The position numbers were made by a program, and so were the translations under genes. A stretch of DNA of 64,000 nt, taken from the NCBI RefSeq assembly GCF_011694815.1, contig NZ_CP050177.1:5248001-5312000 (forward strand). The letters run 5' to 3'. The notes beneath the pieces were generated by a model, which had not been told where the DNA came from, searched no databases, and saw only the letters and a program-made list of their open reading frames with translations. Every line of letters begins with the position of its first letter. Positions within the stretch are counted from its first letter, which is position 1. The DNA comes from Streptomyces liangshanensis. GTDB taxonomy: Bacteria > Actinomycetota > Actinomycetes > Streptomycetales > Streptomycetaceae. Positions 20,218 through 28,065 of this stretch are shown here, in pieces.

Positions 20218-21144
20218 CTACCCCTCGGCCGAGCCCGGCACGGCGGCCACCTCGGGCCAGTGGCGCCGCAGCGCGGCCACGGTGGCGGTGACGGCGGGCC
20301 GCCGCGCCGCCCCGGCCCGCCACAGGGCGTACAGCCGGCGCGAGGGTACGGGATCGAGCGCCTTGGCCCGTACGCCCGGGGGCAGCGGGCCGCGCCCCAG
20401 CCGGGGAACCATCGCGACGCCCAACCCGGCGGCCACCAGGGCGATCTGGGTGTGGTTCTCCTCGGCCTGGTGGGCGAGCTCGGGCTCGCAGCCGGCGGCG
20501 CGCAGGGTGCGTACGAGCCAGTCGTGGCAGACCGTGCCGGGCGGCTGGCAGATCCACCTGAGCCCGCGCAGATCCGCCCGGCGGACGACGGCCCGCGCGG
20601 CGAGCGGGTGCCCGTCCGGCACGAGCAGATCGCACAGGTCGTCACCGATGACGGCCCGCTCCACCCCCTCGGGGGTGGGCAGCCGGGCGATGTCCCAGTC
20701 GTGGGTGACGGCGAGGTCGATCAGGCCGCGGGCCACGAGGTCGGAGGACAGGTGCGGGTCGATCTCCCGCAGCCGGACGTCCAGGGTGGGGTGGAGCAGG
20801 GCGAGTTCGGCGAGCGCGGGAGGCAGCAGCCCGCGGGCGGAGGAGGCGAACGCCGCGACGACGAGCTGCCCGGTGGGCTGCCCCCGCCGCTCCTCCAGCG
20901 TGGTCTCGGCCCGCTCGACGATGGCGAACAACTCCTCGGCGGTGGCGGCGAGATGCCGCGCCTCGTCGGTGAGCACAACACCGCGCCCGCGCCGTTCGAG
21001 GAGTGTGGTACGGGTCTCCCGCTCCAGCTTGGTGATCTGCTGGGAGACGGCGGAGGGGCTGTACCCGAGGGCGGAGGCGGCAGCACCGACGGAACCATGC
21101 ACGGACACGGCATGGAGGGCGCGGAGGCGGGCTAGGTCGAGGAT
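20218..21144 (-). CDS. LysR-family transcriptional regulator, apparently starting with ATC
   Basis: A complete LysR protein of 308 residues: winged HTH (LDLARLRALHAVSVHGSVGAAASALGYSPSAVSQQITKLE; about residues 2-60) and a periplasmic-binding-protein-like effector domain ending at VPGSAEG. The expected first codon, aligned with the usual M-L-D-L-x-R-L-R start of such proteins, reads ATC at 21144-21142, with GAGGG seven bases upstream. No ATG, GTG or TTG occurs in frame between it and position 21315, which lies inside a neighbouring repeat. Either translation starts at ATC, or it starts inside the repeat and adds 57 residues, or the start has been damaged. The inner GTGs would delete part of the HTH. 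Target genes are unknown. Confidence 0.8.
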   Translation of the reverse strand: MLDLARLRALHAVSVHGSVGAAASALGYSPSAVSQQITKLERETRTTLLERRGRGVVLTDEARHLAATAEELFAIVERAETTLEERRGQPTGQLVVAAFASSARGLLPPALAELALLHPTLDVRLREIDPHLSSDLVARGLIDLAVTHDWDIARLPTPEGVERAVIGDDLCDLLVPDGHPLAARAVVRRADLRGLRWICQPPGTVCHDWLVRTLRAAGCEPELAHQAEENHTQIALVAAGLGVAMVPRLGRGPLPPGVRAKALDPVPSRRLYALWRAGAARRPAVTATVAALRRHWPEVAAVPGSAEG

Positions 21145-21186
21145 GGCGTTTCCCTCGGTGGGTGGGTGGCTGAGCTTGGGCTGGAT

Positions 21187-21541
21187 GTGCGGGTTCAGAC
21201 GAAGACGTAGTCGGGGTCGGCGTTCTTGTGTTGTTTGACGTGGGGGCCGCCCCTTGCTGTTGAGTGTCGCGGTTTCGGGTCGGGCGTCAAGGGCGCTCCT
21301 TCGTCGCGTCGGCAAGCCGATGACCTTCGGTCACCCTTGACTCCCGCCCCGAAACCGCAAGTGAAGGCGAGGGGGGGGCGGCCCGGGGAGGGGTCCCCCG
21401 GGACACTCCGGGGGCGGTTGCGGCTTGCTCCCGGGCTGCGGCTCCGGTTGGGGGTTTGCGCACCACTTGAATGGGGCGGCAGGCCCCGGCTTGGCGGCTA
21501 GCCGGCCGTCCGTTGGCGGGTGCGCAAGCACCGTGTCTGAG
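21187..21541 (-). repeat. Left copy of a ~355-bp inverted repeat
   Basis: Read on the minus strand, this segment is homologous to 22622-22975 over its whole length. It runs from CTCAGACACGGTGCTTG at the inner end to CTGAACCC.CAC at the outer end. Bases 21235-21367 are identical to 22795-22927 (133 bp), while the inner half is clearly diverged. Its outer end lies 43 bp from the LysR ATC codon. It contains a long imperfect hairpin (21269-21358). Confidence 0.95.
21269..21358. repeat. Cloverleaf-like hairpin inside left repeat
   Basis: Two 25-nt arms with two mismatches enclose a 40-nt loop that itself contains TGACC-GAA-GGTCA and TCGGC-TT-GCCGA hairpins. It is the exact inverted copy of 22804-22893. 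Confidence 0.85.
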
Positions 21542-21635
21542 ATCCGTGGTCAGCTGCGGGGTGGCGTGGCCTTGTGTCCTGCGGTGCGTTGGGCGGTTCT
21601 GGGAGGACACATTCGCTTGTTTCGCGCCTGTTGGG

Positions 21636-22451
21636 CTACTGGGTGGGGAGTGGGCCGGTGATGTTGGTGATCCAGGGGCGGTATGCGGCGACCCGGGTGA
21701 AGACGTCGGGGTAGGCCGAGGCGCAGCCCTGTCCGTAGGAGATGATGCCTACGAGGTTCGTTTTGTTGTTGGCCAGCTGTTGTGCGAGGGGGCCGCCGGT
21801 GTCGTGCTGGCAGGGGCCCTTGTCGGGGGTGTGAGTGCACAACTGCTGACTGCCGTCCACGGTGCCGTAGTAGGCATTGCACTGGCTCGTGGTGATGACG
21901 CCGACCTGTGCGCGCTGGAGTTGGGTCGGCTGCTGGCCTCCGTAGGAGAGAGTGCCCCAGCCCATGGCCACGGCGGTTTGGCCTGCGTAGGCGTTGGGCT
22001 GGGTGTTCGCGTCCACCAGGGCCGGGCGCACTCCGACGTTCAGGGTTGCCTTCTTGGCGAGCTGAACGACGGCAATGTCGTTGCGGCTGGTGGTGGGTGT
22101 GTAGGACGGGTGGATGATCCATCGTCCGACCGCATAGAGCGCGGCGAAGTTGGTGTCGGAACCGCTCGCGGTGTCGCGATCACCGAGAAGGACAGCGGTG
22201 GTGCCCGTTGCCTTTCCCCGTACGCAGGATGCGGCCGTCAGTACGTACGTGTCGCTGATCAGCGTCGCCCCGCAGAAGACCTGCCCGGAGTTCGTATCGA
22301 CGAGACCGGCCATGCTGTGCGCGATCGGGGCCGTGGGGCTGTTGCTCACGGCGGTGCCTCCGACGATCGCCTGAGCCGGGGCAATCCCCGGGCCAACCAC
22401 CGCCACCGCAGCGGCCGACACCGCAACCACAAGCTTCCTTAACCACTTCAT
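21636..22451 (-). CDS. Secreted trypsin-like (S1) protein with substituted catalytic residues: probable pseudoprotease
   Basis: A 271-residue exported protein. The signal peptide (MKWLRKLVVAVSAAAVAVV... AQA) is followed at once by IVGGT, the mature N terminus of chymotrypsin-fold proteins. The fold is recognisable throughout (FCGATLISDTYVLTAASC, SRNDIAVVQL, MGWGTLSYGG, GPCQHDTGGPL, GIISYGQGC, YRPWI). The codon for catalytic His57 is TCC, giving TAASC for TAAHC, and the codon for Ser195 is ACC, giving HDTGGP for GDSGGP; only Asp102 is kept. Codon 4 is TTA (22442-22440), a bldA-type codon, and third-position GC is visibly lower than in neighbours. AAAGG six bases upstream supports the ATG at 22451. 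The gene lies between two large inverted repeats. Confidence 0.88.
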   Translation of the reverse strand: MKWLRKLVVAVSAAAVAVVGPGIAPAQAIVGGTAVSNSPTAPIAHSMAGLVDTNSGQVFCGATLISDTYVLTAASCVRGKATGTTAVLLGDRDTASGSDTNFAALYAVGRWIIHPSYTPTTSRNDIAVVQLAKKATLNVGVRPALVDANTQPNAYAGQTAVAMGWGTLSYGGQQPTQLQRAQVGVITTSQCNAYYGTVDGSQQLCTHTPDKGPCQHDTGGPLAQQLANNKTNLVGIISYGQGCASAYPDVFTRVAAYRPWITNITGPLPTQ

Positions 22452-22621
22452 GGGGGACCTTTCGGAGAAGGGCTCGACAGACACCGTCACTGCCGCAGTT
22501 CCCTCCTGCCGGCCTTCCTCAACCATGGGTCTTGTGTGTGGTGTTCCGTTAGTGCGTACCGAGGACCCGTCACCGGCCGGAAGGGGGCGAACTGCCCGCC
22601 CTTCCCCTTCCACCCACCCAG

Positions 22622-22975
22622 CTCAGACACGGTGCTTGTACGCCCGCAGGCAGACGGCCTTCCAGCCGCTGAGCCGAGTGGCACAGCCCCATTCAAGTGG
22701 TGCGCAAACCCCCGTCCGGAGCCGCAGCCCGGAAAGAGACCGCAACCGCTTCCCTACCGTCCCGGGGACCCCTCCCCCGGGCCGCCCCCCTCGGCCTTCA
22801 CTTGCGGTTTCGGGGCGGGAGTCAAGGGTGACCGAAGGTCATCGGCTTGCCGACGCGACGAAGGAGCGCCCTTGACGCCCGACCCGAAACCGCGACACTC
22901 AACAGCAAGGGGCGGCCCCCACGTCAACCAACACAACAACGCCGACCCCAACTACGTCCCCGCCTGAACCCCCAC
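22622..22975 (+). repeat. Right copy of the ~355-bp inverted repeat
   Basis: Inverted partner of 21187-21541, with a 133-bp stretch (22795-22927) of perfect identity. Open frames seen across it on either strand (for example one ending in the STARGGPHVNQHNNADPNYVPA region) have no ribosome site or family match and are treated as a by-product of the repeat. Its outer end extends into the 3' end of the downstream minus-strand gene, supplying that protein's last residues. Confidence 0.95.
22804..22893. repeat. Cloverleaf-like hairpin inside right repeat
   Basis: Arms 22804-22828 and 22869-22893 pair over 25 nt with two mismatches. The 40-nt loop holds TGACCGAAGGTCA, TCGGCTTGCCGA and a weak CGC...GCG pair, so three small hairpins could sit on one long stem. 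Confidence 0.85.
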
Positions 22976-23404
22976 CCCCACGTTCCACTCAGCCGGCAAC
23001 GCACCCCCGCAAAACACACAGAAGAAGTCGTCCTCCCGAACCACGTTGACCTCTCGGCAGTCCGGATCCGTGCCCCCGCCCTCACCCACGCAGCGGCGGA
23101 ACACCACCTCATGAGTGAACCCCCGCAAACGCACCACCCCAGCCCGATCCACCCCGGCCCGCTCCAACGCCGCTGCCACCCACTGCCAGGAGCTGACGTC
23201 CGGGCAATAGCCCGTCGACTGGTTGCTCACCTCGCCGACCACCCACCGGTCGTCCTCCCGCGCCAAGGACATCTCGCCGGCGCTCAGCACCGCCCCGCCG
23301 CCCGCGCAGGCCACGTGTTCGCTGGAGGAACGGATCTCCGTTCCCTCACCACCCGCCCGCACCGACGCGGCTCTGATGTCAACCGGGCCGACGTACTCGT
23401 ACAC
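22952..23404 (-). CDS. Conserved hypothetical protein with C-terminal zinc-ribbon-like cysteines
   Basis: A 150-residue cytosolic protein starting MYEYVGPVDIRAASV. GGAGG six bases before the GTG at 23404 favours that start over an upstream GTG at 23419. Recognisable blocks are DDRWVVGEVSNQSTGYCPDVSSWQ, then LRGFTHEVVFRRC, C-x9-C and CVFCGGALPAEWN, which together could bind one zinc. Similar proteins are, as I recall, widespread in Streptomyces without assigned function. The last residues after GALPAEWN are encoded by DNA that adjoins or belongs to the right inverted repeat, so the original C terminus may have been replaced. Confidence 0.65.
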   Translation of the reverse strand: MYEYVGPVDIRAASVRAGGEGTEIRSSSEHVACAGGGAVLSAGEMSLAREDDRWVVGEVSNQSTGYCPDVSSWQWVAAALERAGVDRAGVVRLRGFTHEVVFRRCVGEGGGTDPDCREVNVVREDDFFCVFCGGALPAEWNVGVGVQAGT

Positions 23405-23455
23405 GTACACCCTCCGCACACACCCCCTGCCCCCTACCCGCCTGCCCCCCTCCCC

Positions 23456-24244
23456 CTACGTCAGCCCCTCCAGATACCCCCGCCCCGCCTCCAACAGCCC
23501 CGGCAGCTCCGCTGCCTTCGGGTACCAGCGCTTCTCGTACTCCCAGCACACCCACCCGTCGTCCCCCTCGCCCGCCAGCAGCGCCACGCACTCCGCCAGC
23601 GGCAGCACCCCCGCGCCCAGGGCCAGCGGAGTGGTGTCCTCGGCCGACGCGATGTCCTTGACCTGTACGTATCCCAGGTACGGCGCCAGTACCGCATGCG
23701 ACGTGATCGGGTCCTCCCCGCCCAGCCAGGTGTGCATCACGTCCCACAACACCCCCACCTGCGGGTGCCCCACCGTCCCGACCACCCGCGCCGCGTCCAC
23801 GCCCGTACGGTGCGAGTCGTGGGTCTCCAGCAGGATCCGTACGCCGAAGTCGGCGGCCACCTCCGCCGCCGCGCCCAGCCGCCGCGCGGCCGTCGCGTCG
23901 GCCTCCGCGGGGTCCCCGTCCCCGCCGCCGGGGAAGACGCGGATGTTCGCGGCGCCCAGGTCCCGGGCGAGCCGGAGGAGGTCGTCGAGTTCCTGGCGTA
24001 CGGCGTCCTCGTCGGTGGTCGTGTCGGCGACCCGTACGTACCCGGCCAGGGTCAGGATCTCGACGCCCGCCCGCTTGAAGTCGTCGACCACCGAGGCGCG
24101 TTCGGCCTCTCCGATGCCGGGGTGGACGGGCTCCTCCGGGTGGGCACGCAGCTCCACGCCCTGGTAGCCGGTGGCGGTGGCGAGTCCGACGACCTCGGGG
24201 ACGGGCAGCCCCGGCACTCCGAGGGTGGAGAAGGCGAACTTCAC
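23456..24244 (-). CDS. Sugar phosphate isomerase/epimerase (xylose-isomerase-like TIM barrel)
   Basis: A 262-residue AP-endonuclease-2-type TIM barrel. Divalent-metal ligands typical of the family are visible in GVELRAHPEEPVHPG, RILLETHDSHRTG, GVLWDVMHTWLGGEDP and YVQVKDIASAED, ending with WVCWEYEKRWYP. Such proteins act as sugar or cyclitol isomerases, epimerases or dehydratases. The GTG at 24244 is chosen for AAGGA six bases upstream. It lies downstream of, and on the same strand as, the LacI regulator and is probably part of the same sugar-catabolic locus as the divergent oxidoreductase operon. The substrate is unknown. Confidence 0.85.
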   Translation of the reverse strand: MKFAFSTLGVPGLPVPEVVGLATATGYQGVELRAHPEEPVHPGIGEAERASVVDDFKRAGVEILTLAGYVRVADTTTDEDAVRQELDDLLRLARDLGAANIRVFPGGGDGDPAEADATAARRLGAAAEVAADFGVRILLETHDSHRTGVDAARVVGTVGHPQVGVLWDVMHTWLGGEDPITSHAVLAPYLGYVQVKDIASAEDTTPLALGAGVLPLAECVALLAGEGDDGWVCWEYEKRWYPKAAELPGLLEAGRGYLEGLT

Positions 24245-24389
24245 GATGGTTCCTTTCCGAACGAGACTCCGAGCAAGACTGCGCACAGGGCATTCCCGGG
24301 CATCAAGCCATCCCACCCCAGTACCCCGTCACCCCCGGGCACACCCCCCACCCGCCCCGGGCACACCCCCACCCGCCCCAGGCCACCCC

Positions 24390-25559
24390 TCACCCCCTCC
24401 CCCCGGAGGGACCCCCCACCCGAGCCGCCCCCGTGGACCCCCGCACCATCAGCTCCGCCCCGATCGTCGCGATCCCGCCCGGCGGCGGCGCCTCCGTGCC
24501 CATCGCCAGCCGCCCCGCCCGCGCCCCCGCCTCGTACAGCGGCAGCCGTACCGTCGTCAGCGCGGGCATCGCGTCCACCGAGAACGGCAGGTCGTCGAAG
24601 CCCGCCACCGAGATGTCCTCCGGGATGCGCAACCCCTGGTCCCGGACCGCCGCGCACGCCCCCAGCGCCACCGTGTCGTTCGCGCCGATCACCGCGGTCA
24701 GGTCCGGCGCCCGGCGCAGCAGCTCCAGCGTCGCTTCGTACCCCGACCGCCGCGTGTACGCGCCGTGCACGGTCAGCACCTCCAGATCACCGAAACCCTC
24801 CCCACCAGCTCCACCAGCTCCACCAGCTCCACCCGCACCTCCCACTCCACCAGCCCCACCAGCCACCAACCCCTCCAACGCCCCGAACCCCTCCAACGCC
24901 CCCCGGTGCCCCTCCAGCCGATGCCGCGTAGTCGTCCGTTCCGCCGGCCCCGCCACGTACCCGATCTTCCGGTGTCCCAGCGCCAGCAGGTGTTCCGTCA
25001 GCCGCCGCCCACCCCCGCGGTTGTCGAACGCCAGCGCCGCCACTATCGCCTCGCTGTCCGGCAGCGGCGGCCGCCCGCACAGCACCACACGCGTGCCCGC
25101 GTCGGCGAGTTTCGACAGTTTCGTGGCCATCGCGGCGATATGGTCCGGGTCTTCGAGGGCCCCGCCCGTCAGGATCACGGCCGCCGCCCGCTGGCGCTGG
25201 AGGAGAGTCAGATAGGTCAGTTCGCGTTCCGGCGAGCCCCCCGTGTTGCACACGACGGCCAGCTTCTCGCCGCCCCCGCGCCCCGTCCCCTCCTGGCCGC
25301 CGATCTCCGTCTGGGCCGCCCCGGCCATGATCCCGAAGAAGGGGTCGGCGATGTCGTTGACGAGGATGCCGACCAGGTCGGACGTGGCGGCGGCGAGCGA
25401 GCTGGCCGGGCCGTTCAGTACGTAGTCCAGCTCGTCCACCGCCCGCAGCACCCGCTCCCGGGTGGTCGCGGCGACCGGGTAGTTGCCGTTCAGCACGCGC
25501 GACACGGTGGCGGGCGACACCCGCGCGCGGGCCGCCACATCCGCCAGGGTGACTGTCAT
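24390..25559 (-). CDS. LacI-family transcriptional regulator with low-complexity glycine insert
   Basis: A 389-residue LacI/GalR regulator. The N-terminal HTH and hinge (TLADVAARARVSPATVSRVL) and the sugar-binding core (VGILVNDIADPFFGIMAG ... TAVIGANDTVALGACAAV ... DISVAGFDDLPFSVDAMPAL) are intact. The protein is longer than the usual ~340 residues because a Gly/Ala tract (VAGGAGGVGGAGGAGGAGG) is inserted between the two core halves, encoded by tandem 9-bp units. GGAGG precedes the ATG at 25559 by six bases. A GAAAGCGCTTGC operator lies in the divergent promoter region, so it probably controls itself and the oxidoreductase-DUF993-isomerase operon in response to a sugar derivative. Confidence 0.92.
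   Translation of the reverse strand: MTVTLADVAARARVSPATVSRVLNGNYPVAATTRERVLRAVDELDYVLNGPASSLAAATSDLVGILVNDIADPFFGIMAGAAQTEIGGQEGTGRGGGEKLAVVCNTGGSPERELTYLTLLQRQRAAAVILTGGALEDPDHIAAMATKLSKLADAGTRVVLCGRPPLPDSEAIVAALAFDNRGGGRRLTEHLLALGHRKIGYVAGPAERTTTRHRLEGHRGALEGFGALEGLVAGGAGGVGGAGGAGGAGGAGGEGFGDLEVLTVHGAYTRRSGYEATLELLRRAPDLTAVIGANDTVALGACAAVRDQGLRIPEDISVAGFDDLPFSVDAMPALTTVRLPLYEAGARAGRLAMGTEAPPPGGIATIGAELMVRGSTGAARVGGPSGGRG
24800..24905. repeat. Minisatellite inside the LacI gene
   Basis: Three perfect CCACCAGCT units (24802-24828) are followed by degenerate CCACC-containing units and two copies of CCCTCCAACGCCCC. They encode the Gly/Ala linker of the regulator in frame, so copy-number change by 9 bp would keep the reading frame. 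Confidence 0.8.
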
Positions 25560-25712
25560 CGCTTTCCTCCGAGGAGTACGAGGGTGGGTACGGAGCCGGG
25601 CGCCAGGCAAGCGCCGCGCAAGCCCCAGGCCGAGCGCCCACGGGACCACGACCGAAGATCCCGGCCCAGCTCTTGTCCGTCCCGGAATCGCAGGCTAGCT
25701 TCATACCCTATA

Positions 25713-25724
25713 GAAAGCGCTTGC
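25713..25724. promoter_or_regulatory. LacI-family operator
   Basis: GAAAGCGCTTGC matches the LacI/GalR-type consensus GnAAGCGCTTnC with its central CG. It lies 24 bp before the oxidoreductase GTG and 154 bp upstream of the divergent LacI gene. Confidence 0.75.
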
Positions 25725-25747
25725 TACGGCCGTATGGAGGGAACTTC

Positions 25748-26899
25748 GTGACACGCAGGACAGTGCGGATCGCCATGAACGGCGTCACGGGGCGGATGGG
25801 GTACCGGCAGCACCTGCTGCGCTCCGTCCTCGCGATCCGCGAAGAGGGCGGACTCGATCTGGGCGGCGGCGAGGTGCTCTGGCCGGAGCCGGTCCTCGTC
25901 GGGCGCCGCGAACACGCCCTGAAGGAGATCGCGGAACGCCACGGTCTCACCGAGTGGTCGACGGACCTCGACGCCGTCCTCGCGGACGACACGATCTCCC
26001 TGTACTTCGACGCGCAGGTCACCTCGGCCCGGGTCGAGGCGATCAAGAAGGCCATCGCGGCCGGCAAGCACATCTACACGGAGAAGCCGACCGCCGCCGA
26101 TCTCGCCGGCGCCCTCGACCTGGCCAGGCTCGCCCGGAGCGCCGGGATCAAGCACGGCGTCGTCCAGGACAAGATCTTCCTGCCGGGCCTGCTCAAGCTC
26201 AAGCGCCTCATCGACGGCGGCTTCTTCGGCCAGATCCTGTCCGTACGGGGGGAGTTCGGCTACTGGGTCTTCGAGGGCGACTGGCAGGACCCCCAGCGCC
26301 CCTCCTGGAACTACCGCGCCGAGGACGGCGGCGGCATCACCGTCGACATGTTCCCGCACTGGGAGTACGTCCTCCACGAGCTCTTCGGCCGCGTCACCAC
26401 CGTCCAGGCCCACATCACCACCCACATCCCCGAGCGCTGGGACGAGCGCGGCAAGCCGTACGCCGCGACCGCCGACGACGCCGCGTACGGCATCTTCCAG
26501 CTGGAGGGCGGCGTGGTCGCGCAGATCAACTCGGCCTGGTCGGTACGGGTCAACCGCGACGAGCTGGTCGAGTTCCAGGTCGACGGCACCCACGGCTCGG
26601 CGGTCGCCGGGCTGCGCCGCTGCCGCGTGCAGCACCGCAGCGCCACGCCCAAGCCGGTGTGGAACCCGGACCTCCCCGTCACCGAGTCCTTCCGCGACCA
26701 GTGGCAAGAGGTCCCGGACAACGGAGAGTTCGGCAACGGCTTCAAGGCGCAGTGGGAACTGTTCCTGCGCCACCTCGCGCTCGACGAGCCGTACCGCTGG
26801 GACCTCCTCGCGGGCGCGCGCGGGGTGCAACTCGCCGAGCTGGGGCTGCGGTCCTCGGCCGAGGGTCGCCGCTTCGACGTACCGGAGCTGAGCCTGTGA
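25748..26899 (+). CDS. Gfo/Idh/MocA-family NAD(P)-dependent oxidoreductase
   Basis: A 383-residue oxidoreductase with an N-terminal Rossmann fold (RIAMNGVTGRMGYRQHLLRSV) and the family EKP motif (GKHIYTEKPTAADL), followed by the C-terminal alpha/beta domain with GGGITVDMFPHWEYVLHELFG. These enzymes oxidise sugars, cyclitols or their keto-derivatives. The GTG at 25748 is chosen because GGAGGG lies six bases upstream. It is the first gene of a three-gene operon; its TGA overlaps the GTG of the DUF993 gene. Expression is probably repressed by the divergent LacI protein. Confidence 0.9.
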   Translation: MTRRTVRIAMNGVTGRMGYRQHLLRSVLAIREEGGLDLGGGEVLWPEPVLVGRREHALKEIAERHGLTEWSTDLDAVLADDTISLYFDAQVTSARVEAIKKAIAAGKHIYTEKPTAADLAGALDLARLARSAGIKHGVVQDKIFLPGLLKLKRLIDGGFFGQILSVRGEFGYWVFEGDWQDPQRPSWNYRAEDGGGITVDMFPHWEYVLHELFGRVTTVQAHITTHIPERWDERGKPYAATADDAAYGIFQLEGGVVAQINSAWSVRVNRDELVEFQVDGTHGSAVAGLRRCRVQHRSATPKPVWNPDLPVTESFRDQWQEVPDNGEFGNGFKAQWELFLRHLALDEPYRWDLLAGARGVQLAELGLRSSAEGRRFDVPELSL

Positions 26900-28065
26900 C
26901 CCTCCGACTGCCCTCACCCGGCGGTGAGTTGCGTACGTACACACCGCGCGCCGAACCGGCCCCCTTCCTCGCCGCGCCACCCCGTCCCGTCCCTCTCACC
27001 TCCCGTACGGTCCTCTCGGCGGCGCACGTCGTCGCCGACCCCTACGCCGACACCAGCCCCGACGCGCCCGCCGCCGTCGACTGGGACGCCACCCTCGCCT
27101 TCCGCCGCCACCTCTGGTCGCACGGCCTCGGCGTCGCGGAGGCCATGGACACCGCGCAGCGCGGCATGGGCCTGGACTGGGCCGGCGCCGCCGAGCTGAT
27201 CCGGCGCTCCGCCGCCGAGGCGAAGGCGGTCGGGGGCCGGATCGCCTGCGGGGTCGGCACCGACCAACTGCCGCCCGGTACGCACACCTTGGGCGAGGTC
27301 AGGGCCGCGTACGAGGAGCAGCTCGCACTGGTCGAGGAGACCGGTTCGCAGGCCATTCTCATGGCGTCGCGCGCGCTCGCGGCGGCCGCGGCCGGCCCCG
27401 AGGACTACCTCGACGTCTACGCGCACCTGCTGCGCCAGGCCGCCGAGCCCGTCGTACTGCACTGGCTCGGACCGATGTTCGACCCCGCACTCGACGGCTA
27501 CTGGGGCAGCGCCGACCTCGACACCGCGACCGAGACGTTCCTCCAGGTCATCGCCGCGCATCCCGACAAGGTCGACGGCATCAAGGTCTCCCTGCTGGAC
27601 GCCCGGCGGGAGGTCGAGCTGCGCCGCAGGCTGCCCCGGGGCGTCCGCTGCTACACGGGCGACGACTTCAACTACCCCGAGCTGATCGCCGGTGACGAAC
27701 AGGGCTTCAGCCACGCCCTGTTGGGGATCTTCGACCCGCTGGGACCGGTGGCGGCCGAGGCGGTACGGGTGCTGGACACCGGTGACACGAAGGGGTTCCG
27801 CGAACTGCTCGACCCCACGGTGGAGTTGTCCCGCCACCTGTTCCGGGCGCCGACCCGCTTCTACAAGACCGGCGTGGTGTTCCTGGCCTGGCTGGCGGGC
27901 CACCAGGACCACTTCGCGATGGTCGGCGGACTCCAGTCGGCGCGCTCGCTGCCGCATCTGGCGCGGGCGTACGAACTGGCCGACGGGCTGGGCCTGTTCC
28001 CGGACCCGAAGGCGGCGGAGGCCCGGATGGGGTCGCTGCTCGACGTGTACGGAGTGAGCCGGTGA
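26896..28065 (+). CDS. DUF993 family protein (DHDPS-like TIM barrel)
   Basis: A 389-residue protein of the DUF993 type, distantly related to dihydrodipicolinate synthase-like aldolases: KVDGIKVSLLDARREVELRR could contain the Schiff-base lysine, and YTGDDFNYPELIAGDEQGFSHALLGIFDPL is a conserved block. It is coupled by GTGA overlaps to the oxidoreductase before it and the isomerase after it, so the three should be made together and act on the same sugar-derived substrate. A retro-aldol cleavage step is a reasonable inference; nothing in the sequence fixes the substrate. Confidence 0.8.
   Translation: MTLRLPSPGGELRTYTPRAEPAPFLAAPPRPVPLTSRTVLSAAHVVADPYADTSPDAPAAVDWDATLAFRRHLWSHGLGVAEAMDTAQRGMGLDWAGAAELIRRSAAEAKAVGGRIACGVGTDQLPPGTHTLGEVRAAYEEQLALVEETGSQAILMASRALAAAAAGPEDYLDVYAHLLRQAAEPVVLHWLGPMFDPALDGYWGSADLDTATETFLQVIAAHPDKVDGIKVSLLDARREVELRRRLPRGVRCYTGDDFNYPELIAGDEQGFSHALLGIFDPLGPVAAEAVRVLDTGDTKGFRELLDPTVELSRHLFRAPTRFYKTGVVFLAWLAGHQDHFAMVGGLQSARSLPHLARAYELADGLGLFPDPKAAEARMGSLLDVYGVSR

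Noticed and set aside
22536..22967. Open frame across the right repeat ending in the GGPHVNQHNNADPNYVPA region, with a counterpart in the left repeat
   Set aside because: Both copies keep the same stop, but there is no ribosome site, no recognisable domain, and the core encodes a hairpin. It could be reconsidered if many genomic copies show coding-type substitution.
22847..24931. 694-residue plus-strand frame beginning in the right repeat
   Set aside because: It runs antisense through three supported minus-strand genes, and its N terminus is only repeat sequence.
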